Shown here: one piece after another, positions 27,011-33,561 of the stretch
Layout of the letters: each line of letters opens with the position of its first letter
How positions within the stretch are numbered: position 1 is the first letter of the stretch
DNA from: Opitutia bacterium
Lineage (GTDB): Bacteria; Verrucomicrobiota; Verrucomicrobiia; Opitutales; Opitutaceae
DNA: 33,561 bases
Assembly (NCBI GenBank): GCA_947461205.1
Contig: CANHJG010000050.1
Span: forward strand, 1 to 33,561
Reading direction: 5' to 3'
The notes under the pieces: model-generated
The model's input: the letters and a program-made list of their open reading frames with translations, nothing else
What the model was told of the DNA's origin: nothing
Databases searched by the model: none
Position numbers and translations under genes: made by a program

Positions 27011-28030
27011 ATGTCCTCCCTCTTCAAAGCCTACGCCTCGTTCGGAAAAGGGCAGCCGCTCCGGCCGCATGAATATGACGCCGGCCCCCTGCGTTCCGAC
27101 CAGGTCGAAATCAAAGTCAGCCATTGCGGCATCTGTCATTCGGATCTGTCCATGCTCGACAACGACTGGGGCCGGTCCTCTTACCCGCTCGTGGCCGGTC
27201 ACGAAGTCGTCGGCACCGTCACCGCGGCTGGGCCGACGGTGAAACGGGTGAAGGTGGGCGATCGGGTCGGTCTCGGGTGGTTGGCCGGCAGTTGCCGATC
27301 GTGCCCGCAGTGTCTGGCGGGCGACCACAATCTTTGCCCGGCGGTTGAGTCGACCATTGTGGGACGCCACGGCGGGTTTGCCGACCGCGTACGCTGCAAC
27401 TGGGAGTGGGCCACGCCGCTGCCCGCGGCCCTCGGCTCCGTTAGCGCCGGTCCGCTGTTCTGCGGTGGCATCACGGTCTTTAATCCGATCGTGCAGTTCG
27501 GCGTGCGTCCGACCGATCGGGTGGGCGTGGTCGGCATCGGCGGGCTCGGCCATCTCGCCCTGCAGTTTCTCAACAAGTGGGGCTGCGACGTGGTCGCGTT
27601 CACCTCCAGCGAATCCAAGCGCGAGGAGGCCCGCCGCCTCGGAGCGCACCAGACGGTCGGCTCGGCGGACAAGGACGAGCTGAAAAAACTCGGCGGTTCC
27701 CTCGATTTCATTCTCGTGACGGCGAACGTGACGCTGCCGTGGGACCTGTTTATCGGGGCGCTCGCGCCCAAGGGCCGGTTGCATTTCGTCGGGGCCGTGC
27801 TGGAGCCGGTGCCGGTGGCCGCCTTCTCGCTCATCGGCGGGCAAAAATCGGTTTCGGGGTCGCCGCTGGGCAGCCCGGCTACGACGACGCGGATGATCGA
27901 ATTTTGCGCGCGGCACCAGATCGCCCCGATCGTCGAAACCTTTCCGCTGTCGCGGATCAACGACGCGATCGAGCGGCTCCGCTCCGGCCAGGCCCGCTAT
28001 CGCGTGGTTTTGGAGAACGATTTCTCCTGA
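27011..28030 (+). CDS. Zinc-dependent, probably NADPH-linked alcohol dehydrogenase (YahK/CAD type)
   Basis: The 339-residue cytosolic enzyme belongs to the medium-chain dehydrogenases. Catalytic zinc ligands are C39 (C-G-I-C-H-S-D) and H64 with E65 (G-H-E), plus a cysteine in L-F-C-G-G. The structural zinc cluster is C95, C98, C101 and C109. The nucleotide-binding motif is G-I-G-G-L-G-H, and the following T-S-S-E-S-K-R, with serines where an acidic residue would favour NAD, suggests NADPH. Such enzymes reduce aldehydes broadly and often serve in aldehyde detoxification. The start M-S-S-L-F-K-A-Y-A fits the family. It is followed after 42 bases by phosphoketolase and shares its promoter; it may remove aldehydes arising when acetyl units or sugars accumulate (inference). 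Confidence 0.9.
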   Translation: MSSLFKAYASFGKGQPLRPHEYDAGPLRSDQVEIKVSHCGICHSDLSMLDNDWGRSSYPLVAGHEVVGTVTAAGPTVKRVKVGDRVGLGWLAGSCRSCPQCLAGDHNLCPAVESTIVGRHGGFADRVRCNWEWATPLPAALGSVSAGPLFCGGITVFNPIVQFGVRPTDRVGVVGIGGLGHLALQFLNKWGCDVVAFTSSESKREEARRLGAHQTVGSADKDELKKLGGSLDFILVTANVTLPWDLFIGALAPKGRLHFVGAVLEPVPVAAFSLIGGQKSVSGSPLGSPATTTRMIEFCARHQIAPIVETFPLSRINDAIERLRSGQARYRVVLENDFS

Positions 28031-28072
28031 GGGCGGCGCCGAGCGGCATCGGGCGCTCCTTCGGTTCGAACC

Positions 28073-30442
28073 ATGAAGACCACCGCACTTTCCCCCGGGC
28101 TCCTGGCTCTCATCGACGCCTACTGGCGCGCGGCCAACTATCTTTCGGTCGGGCAAATCTATCTGCGCGACAATCCGCTGCTCAAACGCCCGCTCGGGCT
28201 CGCCGATGTGAAGCGCCGGCTGCTCGGCCATTGGGGCACCACGCCGGGACAAAACTTCATCTACGCGCATCTCAACCGCGTCATCCGGAAATACGACCTC
28301 GACCTGATCTTTGTCTCCGGTCCGGGGCACGGCGGTCCAGCGGTGGTCAGTAACACGTATCTTGAGGGTACTTACAGCGAGCTCTACCCGGAGATCAGCC
28401 GCGACGAGGCCGGGCTGAGGAAGCTGTTTGTGCAGTTTTCGTTCCCCGGGGGCATCCCCAGCCATGCGTCGGCGGAATGCCCCGGTTCGATCCACGAGGG
28501 GGGAGAGCTGGGTTATTCGCTCAGCCACTCCTTCGGCGCGGTGTTCGATAATCCCGGACTCGTGGTCGCGTGCGTGGTCGGGGACGGCGAGGCCGAAACG
28601 GGTCCGCTCGCCACCGCGTGGCATTCCAACAAGTTTCTCGATCCCCTCACCGACGGAGCGGTCTTGCCGATTTTGCATCTCAACGGCTATAAGATCGCCA
28701 ACCCTGCGGTCCTCGCGCGCATCCCCCGCGGGGAATTGGACCAACTGCTCCGCGGCTACGGCTGGACGCCTTACTTCGTCGAGGATGAAGACCCGGCCCT
28801 GATGCACGAGGCCATGGCCGCGACGCTTGATACGACTGTCGAGCAGATCAGACGGTTCCAGCACGAAGCCCGCGTCGAGGGCCAGACCGCGCGCCCGCGC
28901 TGGCCGATGATTGTGCTCATTTCTCCGAAGGGCTGGACCGGGCCGAAGGTCGTCGACGGCCGGCAGATCGAAGGGACCTTCCACGCCCATCAGGTGCCCC
29001 TTTCCGATCCCGCGACGGATCCCGCGCACCTGCGGCTTTTGGAAAACTGGCTAAGGAGCTACCGTCCCGAGGAACTTTTCGATGAGGCGGGCCGACTGAA
29101 ACCGGAATTGGCCGCGCTCGCCCCCACCGGCGACCGGCGGATGGGCGCAAACCCGCACGCCAACGGTGGTCTGCTGCTGCGCGAGTTGCGGATGCCAGAT
29201 TTTCGCGACTATGCCGTCGCGGTCGCGACGCCGGGCGTGCGCGGGATCGGCGACACCCATGTCCTCGGCCGTTTTCTGCGCGATGTGGTCCGGCAAAATG
29301 AAACGCACCGCAATTTCCGGGTGTTCGGCCCGGACGAGACGCTATCGAACGGGTTGGAGGCGTTGTTTGAAGCCACGAACCGCCAGTGGAACGGGGCGTT
29401 TTTGCCGAATGACGAACGGCTCGCGCGCACCGGGCGCGTGATGGAGGTGCTCAGCGAACACCAATGCGAAGGCTGGCTCGAGGGCTACCTGCTGACGGGC
29501 CGCCACGGGCTCTTCAACTGCTACGAAGCGTTCATCGCCATCATCGATTCGATGTTCAATCAGCACGCCAAGTGGCTCAAGGTCTCGGCGCACCTGCCGT
29601 GGCGGCGTAAGATTGCGTCGCTGAACTACCTTCTCGCCTCGCATGTCTGGCGCCAGGATCACAACGGCTTCTCCCATCAGGATCCGGGCTTTATCGATCA
29701 TGTGGTCAACAAAAAGGCCGAGGTGGTCCGGGTTTACCTGCCGCCCGACGCCAACTGCCTGCTTTCGGTCATGGACCACTGCCTGCGCAGCCGCCACTAC
29801 GTCAATGTCGTGATTGCCGGCAAACATCCCGCGCCGCAATGGCTGGCCATGGATGCCGCCGCTGCGCACTGCGCCGCGGGGATTGGGATCTGGGCGTGGG
29901 CGAGCAACGACGCCGGCGGGGAACCCGATGTGGTCATGGCCTGTTGCGGCGATGTGCCCACGCTGGAGACCCTCGCGGCGGTATCTCTCCTCCGCACCCA
30001 TTTGCCGCAACTGAAAATCCGGGTGATCAACGTCGTCGACCTGATGAAGCTACAGCCGCAGACCGAGCACCCCCACGGTTTGAGCGACGCTCACTTCGAT
30101 GCGCTCTTCACGAAGGACAAACCCGTGATCTTTGCCTTTCACGCCTACCCTTGGCTAATTCACCGGCTGACGTATCGCCGCACCAACCACGATAACATTC
30201 ACGTCCGCGGCTATAAGGAAGAGGGCACCATCACGACGCCCTTTGATATGACGGTGCTGAATGATTTGGACCGCTTTCATCTCGTGATGGACACCGTCCA
30301 CCGCCTGCCACAGACGGGCGAGCAGGGGCGGCGTTTGACGCGCCACCTCGAAGACAAACTGGTCGAACACCGGAGCTACATCGAACTCCACGGCGAGGAC
30401 CTACCCGAGATTCGGGAGTGGCGGTGGGAAGCTCCGGCCTGA
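28073..30442 (+). CDS. xfp: Xylulose-5-phosphate/fructose-6-phosphate phosphoketolase
   Basis: The 789-residue length is typical. The thiamine-diphosphate enzyme splits xylulose 5-phosphate or fructose 6-phosphate with inorganic phosphate, giving acetyl phosphate and glyceraldehyde 3-phosphate or erythrose 4-phosphate. Visible signatures are G-P-G-H-G-G-P-A (about residues 83-90), S-F-P-G-G-I-P-S-H (from about 122), the cofactor/metal motif G-D-G-E-A-E-T-G-P with D171, L-N-G-Y-K-I-A-N-P, and the cofactor-activating glutamate E485 in F-N-C-Y-E-A-F. The C-terminal third keeps the family's Y-R-R-T-N-H and [14 protein letters not shown]. It is the second gene of the dehydrogenase unit. Acetate kinase lies in the same cluster and shares the probable regulon, completing a phosphoketolase-acetate ATP-yielding shunt. 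Which sugar phosphate is preferred cannot be told. Confidence 0.96.
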   Translation: MKTTALSPGLLALIDAYWRAANYLSVGQIYLRDNPLLKRPLGLADVKRRLLGHWGTTPGQNFIYAHLNRVIRKYDLDLIFVSGPGHGGPAVVSNTYLEGTYSELYPEISRDEAGLRKLFVQFSFPGGIPSHASAECPGSIHEGGELGYSLSHSFGAVFDNPGLVVACVVGDGEAETGPLATAWHSNKFLDPLTDGAVLPILHLNGYKIANPAVLARIPRGELDQLLRGYGWTPYFVEDEDPALMHEAMAATLDTTVEQIRRFQHEARVEGQTARPRWPMIVLISPKGWTGPKVVDGRQIEGTFHAHQVPLSDPATDPAHLRLLENWLRSYRPEELFDEAGRLKPELAALAPTGDRRMGANPHANGGLLLRELRMPDFRDYAVAVATPGVRGIGDTHVLGRFLRDVVRQNETHRNFRVFGPDETLSNGLEALFEATNRQWNGAFLPNDERLARTGRVMEVLSEHQCEGWLEGYLLTGRHGLFNCYEAFIAIIDSMFNQHAKWLKVSAHLPWRRKIASLNYLLASHVWRQDHNGFSHQDPGFIDHVVNKKAEVVRVYLPPDANCLLSVMDHCLRSRHYVNVVIAGKHPAPQWLAMDAAAAHCAAGIGIWAWASNDAGGEPDVVMACCGDVPTLETLAAVSLLRTHLPQLKIRVINVVDLMKLQPQTEHPHGLSDAHFDALFTKDKPVIFAFHAYPWLIHRLTYRRTNHDNIHVRGYKEEGTITTPFDMTVLNDLDRFHLVMDTVHRLPQTGEQGRRLTRHLEDKLVEHRSYIELHGEDLPEIREWRWEAPA

Positions 30443-31054
30443 GGGGCGGGCGCCGTTTGGCGTGAGCCAGCGCCCTCGCGGTGGGGCGCGCGGTCCCGTG
30501 CACCGCGCCGCCGTGGCGGAGACGCGGGCCTCAATGCGTGACCGAGAGCGTGGGGTTCGCCGGCGATCGCCCGCCTGCGGGCACGAGCGCTTCCGCTTCC
30601 AACCCCATCGCGCGAGTCCGATTTTCAGGTCGGCCGAGTTCGACCTAAAGGGCGTTCACCCGATCCGCGAGCGCCGCGGGGGAAGGCGCCGCGGGGGCGG
30701 GCGGCCGACCGTAGACGGCAACGCGATGAGGAGGGTTTTCATGCGAGAATCGAGCGAGCTAAACGCCGGTGAGTGGCGGACGTGCAAAAGAGACGCTGGA
30801 GCGGATGCCGGCGGGCATTCGGCGCCTCGCATGGGCGGAGGCGGCCGGAAACGTGGGCCTGGTCCGCTGACCACGCGCTGGGTCCCGTGCAGCTACTCCG
30901 GGGTGAGACTCGCACTCGGCGCTTGCGGGTTACACCCCATGGCTATCGAGGGGGCGGGCGCGTAACGTCGCGGTCAACCTGAACCGGCCAGAGCTATCCG
31001 CGCATCCCGCGCACCCAACCGCCCACCCGGGCGCCCGGCTGCACGTCTTAAACT
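30443..31054. other. 612-base stretch without a convincing gene
   Basis: Very GC-rich and without a terminator-like hairpin plus T-tract. A 33-codon frame from the GTG at 30769 to the TGA at 30868-30870 (A-K-E-T-L-E-R-M-P-A-G-I-R-R-L-A-W) looks protein-like but lacks a proper start and may be a gene remnant. A partial box A (AACCCCATCG at 30601) has no matching box B. The real landmark is motif copy 6 at 30927-30970. Confidence 0.55.
30927..30970 (+). promoter_or_regulatory. Bipartite motif, copy 6 (histidine phosphatase)
   Basis: Box A is GGGTTACACCCCATGG (30927-30942; 14 of 16 match). Box B is GCGTAACGTCG (30960-30970), exactly 28 bases from the reference base. The motif lies about 120 bases before the phosphatase ATG, nearly the same distance as copies 3, 5 and 7. 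Confidence 0.72.
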
Positions 31055-31798
31055 ATGCTGCAAAAAATTTATCTCGTTCGTCACGGGGAAACCCTCTGGT
31101 CGCAGTCCGGCCAGCACTCGGGTGTCACCGACGTTCAACTCACTGGGCCCGGGGAGGACGCGGCGCGGAAATTGGGCCCACGGCTGCAGGAGCTCTCGCT
31201 GGCCCATGTGCTCACGAGTCCCCGGGAGCGGGCACGACGGACGTGCGCACTCGCCGGACTCGGCGCGGCTGCCGAAGTCTGCCCGGACTTGGCGGAATGG
31301 GACTATGGCGACTATGAGGCGCGAAGCTCGGCGGACATTCTCTCGGCCAGGCCTGACTGGAATCTGTTTCGCGATGGCTGCCCGCAGGGCGAGACCCCGG
31401 CCGAGGTCGCCGCCCGGGCCGATCGAATGCTGGCGCGGATCCGGACAATGATCGGAAACGTCGCGCTGTTTACCCACGGGCATTTCGGGCGGGTGCTGGG
31501 CGCGCGGTGGATCGGTCTGCCGGTGATTGAGGCCCAACATTTCCTCCTTGGGCCGGCGTCCCTCGGCGTTTTGGGCTACGAGCATGAGCGGGGCGACCGA
31601 CCGGTGCTCGTGCGTTGGAACGTTGCGGCGGGCAACGCGTTTGCCGACGAGGGTGAGCCCGGGCTCGGCGATGCGCCCGCGTTCAAGGTGCGCGCCATCG
31701 AGCGGTGGGAAAATGAAGGCGGAGAGCTTTCCCTGGCCGGGAGCCTTTCGCGTGCGCCGGTCACAAAACCCGGCCGGGCGCCGGGTAACACCCCATAG
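31055..31798 (+). CDS. Histidine phosphatase, sedoheptulose-1,7-bisphosphatase (SHB17)-like
   Basis: The 247-residue protein has the phosphoglycerate-mutase fold signature L-V-R-H-G-E-T with nucleophile H10, a S-P-R-E-R-A-R-R-T phosphate-binding segment, E-W-D-Y-G-D-Y-E and the second active-site histidine H141 in F-T-H-G-H. The combination W-S-x-S-G-Q-H-x-G-x-T-D and R-D-G-C-P-x-G-E-T is typical of the yeast SHB17 branch, which dephosphorylates sedoheptulose 1,7-bisphosphate, rather than of glycolytic mutases. That would feed the pentose-phosphate pool used by the nearby phosphoketolase; substrate is inference. The tail after about residue 190 is poorly conserved. Its last codons and TAG stop (G-N-T-P-stop) are the bases of box A of motif copy 7. 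Confidence 0.82.
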   Translation: MLQKIYLVRHGETLWSQSGQHSGVTDVQLTGPGEDAARKLGPRLQELSLAHVLTSPRERARRTCALAGLGAAAEVCPDLAEWDYGDYEARSSADILSARPDWNLFRDGCPQGETPAEVAARADRMLARIRTMIGNVALFTHGHFGRVLGARWIGLPVIEAQHFLLGPASLGVLGYEHERGDRPVLVRWNVAAGNAFADEGEPGLGDAPAFKVRAIERWENEGGELSLAGSLSRAPVTKPGRAPGNTP

Positions 31799-31826
31799 TC
31801 CGCCACAGCCATCCCGGGCACACTGG
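31783..31826 (+). promoter_or_regulatory. Bipartite motif, copy 7 (PRC-barrel gene)
   Basis: Box A is GGGTAACACCCCATAG (31783-31798), used as the reference sequence; it overlaps the end of the phosphatase gene including its TAG. Box B is GGGCACACTGG (31816-31826), 28 bases from the reference base and identical to copy 4. It lies about 109 bases before the PRC-barrel ATG. Confidence 0.72.
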
Positions 31827-31896
31827 GAGACAGCCAGATCCGGAGAATCGTTTCTGCGCCGAACGCCCCCGACGGCCGAATCCCCCAAGACTCTTT

Positions 31897-32601
31897 ATGC
31901 TCAAAAATACGCAGGAAATCTACGGCTACAAACTCGCCGCGTCCGATGGTGACATCGGCCACGTTCAGGATTTTTACTTTGATGATACTTCGTGGGCCGT
32001 GCGGTATCTCGTCGCCGATACGGGGTCATGGTTGACCGGGCGGTTGGTGCTGTTGGCGCCCCACGCACTGGGGCGGCTTGACGGCGGCGAAAAGCTTTTG
32101 GTCGTGAATTTGACGCGGAAAAAAATCGAGGACAGCCCGTCAATCGAGACCCACCGGCCGGTTTCGCGCCAGCATGAGGCGGACTACTACCGCTACTACG
32201 GGCAGATGCCCTATTGGGAAGCGGGCGGCATGACCGGTGTCGCCGGTTCACCCGCTCTCTCGCCCCCTTCGACGCCAGAATCCCGCGGCCACCACGGTCA
32301 CAACCAGCGCGATGATCTCCACCTGCGCAGCACGAAAGCGATCGCCGGTTACCAAATCGCCGCGACGGACGGTGCGCTGGGCGCCGTCAGCGGTTTCAAG
32401 TTCGACGAGAAGAGCTGGATCATCCGCGACCTCGTGGTGGAGACCGGCCATTGGTTTGCCGGCAAGGCCGTGCTGATTTCAACCGACCGGATTACCCGCA
32501 TCAGTTACGAGGAATCGACTGTCTTCGTGAACCTGACCAAGGCGGACATTCAGCGCACGGCGGAAAACGAAGTGGCAAAAATTCACGGGCGGAAGCATTG
32601 A
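31897..32601 (+). CDS. Protein with two PRC-barrel domains
   Basis: The 234-residue protein contains two related PRC-barrel units. The first (about residues 7-78) has G-Y-K-L-A-A-S-D-G-D-I-G-H-V-Q-D-F-Y-F-D-D and W-A-V-R-Y-L-V-A-D-T-G-S-W. The second (about 148-222) has G-Y-Q-I-A-A-T-D-G-A-L-G-A-V-S-G-F-K-F-D and W-I-I-R-D-L-V-V-E-T-G-H-W. A histidine- and proline-containing linker joins them. PRC-barrels are small beta-barrels found in photosynthetic reaction centre H subunits and RimM and, as stand-alone proteins, in many stress clusters; their job there is unknown. No signal peptide or membrane helix is visible, so it should be cytoplasmic. A small acidic protein gene follows after 26 bases. 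Confidence 0.9.
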   Translation: MLKNTQEIYGYKLAASDGDIGHVQDFYFDDTSWAVRYLVADTGSWLTGRLVLLAPHALGRLDGGEKLLVVNLTRKKIEDSPSIETHRPVSRQHEADYYRYYGQMPYWEAGGMTGVAGSPALSPPSTPESRGHHGHNQRDDLHLRSTKAIAGYQIAATDGALGAVSGFKFDEKSWIIRDLVVETGHWFAGKAVLISTDRITRISYEESTVFVNLTKADIQRTAENEVAKIHGRKH

Positions 32602-32627
32602 AACATACCCAAGGAGGGCCGTATCCC

Positions 32628-32939
32628 GTGAAAACTCCTTCACCTAAACCTAGGGCAGAAAAAACGCCGCCCGATCGCGAGCCCTCTTCGGGCGAACCGT
32701 CTCCGGGGGTGATTACGGGACCGGGCGGGGCTCCGGACAAAGCAGATCCGACGGCCGAGTCCGATGACTGGATGCCGACGACGTCGTCGACCGGACTTCC
32801 GACGCCCGAGGTCGGCGATGACGAGGAGGACGACGAGGGACAGAACGCGAGTGCCCAGCTGGTGGAAGAAGGCGTGAAGCGGGCCGAGCAAGAGCAGATT
32901 CTCCAGGCCGCCAAAGACGCCTCGCTGGACAACGAATGA
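32628..32939 (+). CDS. Small acidic, mostly disordered protein
   Basis: The 103-residue product starts at a GTG chosen because AAGGAGG (32611-32617) lies ten bases upstream and no ATG start fits. The first 70 residues are rich in proline, serine, glycine, aspartate and glutamate and should be disordered. The end (Q-L-V-E-E-G-V-K-R-A-E-Q-E-Q-I-L-Q-A-A-K) is an amphipathic helix. The acidic run D-D-E-E-D-D-E sits between the two parts. It is probably co-transcribed with the PRC-barrel gene. I do not recognise a named family; small acidic disordered proteins are common among stress-induced genes, so a protective or binding role is a guess. Confidence 0.75.
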   Translation: MKTPSPKPRAEKTPPDREPSSGEPSPGVITGPGGAPDKADPTAESDDWMPTTSSTGLPTPEVGDDEEDDEGQNASAQLVEEGVKRAEQEQILQAAKDASLDNE

Positions 32940-32959
32940 CGAAACGGCGTTCGCGTGAG

Positions 32960-33012
32960 GCGGTAGCGATCGCGCGGCCTACCGCGTAATACCCTCGCGG
33001 CCGGGCGAGGGT
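32960..33012. other. Two consecutive hairpins after the acidic protein gene
   Basis: GCGGTAG (32960-32966) pairs with CTACCGC (32979-32985), and ACCCTCGC (32991-32998) with GCGAGGGT (33005-33012). Both stems are perfect. Neither is followed by a T-tract, so intrinsic termination is unlikely; they may block RNA decay or mark a Rho-dependent end. Confidence 0.5.
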
Positions 33013-33123
33013 TGCGCCCATCTCTCCGGGCAAGCAGGCCCCGCGCTCCATCGGGCGTCGCGCGGCGGAAGCCGGACAGGGGGGCTCCGTGCCGCGAGAG
33101 ACGAGTAATGTTTACAGCCTTAC

Positions 33124-33330
33124 TTGGCGGTGCATGGAGCCATCCGCCGCCAGTGGAATGAACTGCGGCAATTGACCACCATCCCCCCTGCGCGGCAGCA
33201 CTGGGGCGCGATGGGCGCGACGCTCCATGAAAAAATGGCGGAAATGGCGCAGGTCATTGCGCTGCGCCGCGTGCCGGCGGCGGCGGCCATCTCGCGAGTA
33301 TCGGTGCGGAGCAGGGGAAACGGCTGGTGA
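33124..33330 (+). CDS. Doubtful small helical protein
   Basis: A frame from TTG 33124 (or GTG 33130) encodes up to 68 residues including I-R-R-Q-W-N-E-L-R-Q-L and W-G-A-M-G-A-T-L-H-E-K-M-A-E-M-A-Q-V, which look like amphipathic helices of a real protein. There is no ATG start and no Shine-Dalgarno site, and the end looks unnatural (R-S-R-G-N-G-W). It may be a degraded or frameshifted gene. Flanking bases 33013-33123 and 33331-33429 show no gene. Confidence 0.3.
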   Translation: MAVHGAIRRQWNELRQLTTIPPARQHWGAMGATLHEKMAEMAQVIALRRVPAAAAISRVSVRSRGNGW

Positions 33331-33429
33331 ATTCGATTCGGTGGGAGATGAAGGCCTTGAGGGCAATCGAGGAGACGGCCCACGCGGGTCCGAAGCCGGT
33401 TCCAAACCGACCTGAGACGGCTTTTTACC

Positions 33430-33561
33430 ATGAGGGCGGCTGGCCGTCGGTTCTTCCTGCTGCTCGCGCTTTCCTTCGCGTAGTCGCTTCAGCGCGAAGC
33501 CGAGCGCCGCCTGGACGAGGAAACCCGGCGGGGAACAAAAAACGGCTGGAGATCCAAAATA
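33430..33561 (+). pseudogene. Signal-peptide-like start interrupted by an amber codon, running off the window
   Basis: ATG at 33430 opens M-R-A-A-G-R-R-F-F-L-L-L-A-L-S-F-A, a plausible export signal, then TAG at 33481-33483. The same frame then stays open to the end of the window with a charged helical sequence (S-L-Q-R-E-A-E-R-R-L-D-E-E-T). It may be a small exported protein inactivated by one base change, or chance. Confidence 0.3.

Noticed and set aside
30595-30638. Possible eighth copy of the bipartite motif (AACCCCATCG at 30601)
   Set aside because: Box A matches only 10 of 16 and the position for box B lacks the T-A core; no gene start follows at a fitting distance.
30462-30965. 167-codon frame upstream of the histidine phosphatase
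   Set aside because: Arg/Gly-rich translation typical of GC-rich non-coding DNA, overlapping motif copy 6, with no recognisable domain.
32984-33020. GCGTAATACCCT after the acidic protein gene as a motif copy
   Set aside because: It resembles parts of both boxes but in the wrong order, and no box B is found 28 bases on; it is better explained as part of a hairpin.

Overview
This is a GC-rich, densely coding bacterial segment whose gene content points to Verrucomicrobiota, most likely an Opitutaceae-type organism. That is inference from family knowledge: a giant secreted delta-60/Ig-like repeat protein, its twin R-L-L-N-L-S domains, the dockerin-like HSADTN...ELTRVIELYN ending, and weak or absent Shine-Dalgarno sites are all familiar from that group. 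No rRNA, tRNA, CRISPR array, transposase or integrase was seen.

Left half (1-16.6 kb): one enormous reading frame, open from the first base of the window, encodes at least 5535 residues of beta-propeller, delta-60 and Ig-like modules. It ends in a pair of dockerin-like calcium loops and a strong terminator. A small secreted protein follows (16.76-17.2 kb); it is a free-standing relative of a domain near the giant's C-terminus. A non-coding stretch with a composite hairpin repeat (17.4-17.6 kb) leads to a tandem ribbon-helix-helix protein, a class I aspartate aminotransferase and, on the other strand, a proline-rich lipoprotein. Four clear intrinsic terminators separate the genes of this part.

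Right half (20.2-32.9 kb): a cluster resembling general-stress islands. It holds dodecin, a broken entericidin-like gene, a DUF3309 membrane peptide, a second tiny membrane protein, a duplicated outer-membrane barrel, acetate kinase, a 56-residue charged peptide, a P2A-type (calcium-like) ATPase, a zinc alcohol dehydrogenase, phosphoketolase, a histidine phosphatase of the sedoheptulose-bisphosphatase type, a double PRC-barrel protein and an acidic disordered protein. Phosphoketolase makes acetyl phosphate from sugar phosphates and acetate kinase turns it into ATP and acetate. The phosphatase could feed the same sugar-phosphate pool.

The most interesting signal is regulatory. All seven apparent transcription units of the right half carry a copy of a 16-base box close to GGGTAACACCCCATAG. 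In six of the seven, a second box (consensus GNGTANNGTCG, weak in one copy) begins exactly 28 bases after a fixed position in the first; in the seventh it begins 29 bases after. I found no convincing copy before the genes of the left half. This looks like a shared promoter or operator of a local regulon, and I do not recognise it as a known sigma-factor promoter. The last 600 bases hold two hairpins, a doubtful small frame and a signal-peptide-like start interrupted by an amber codon.
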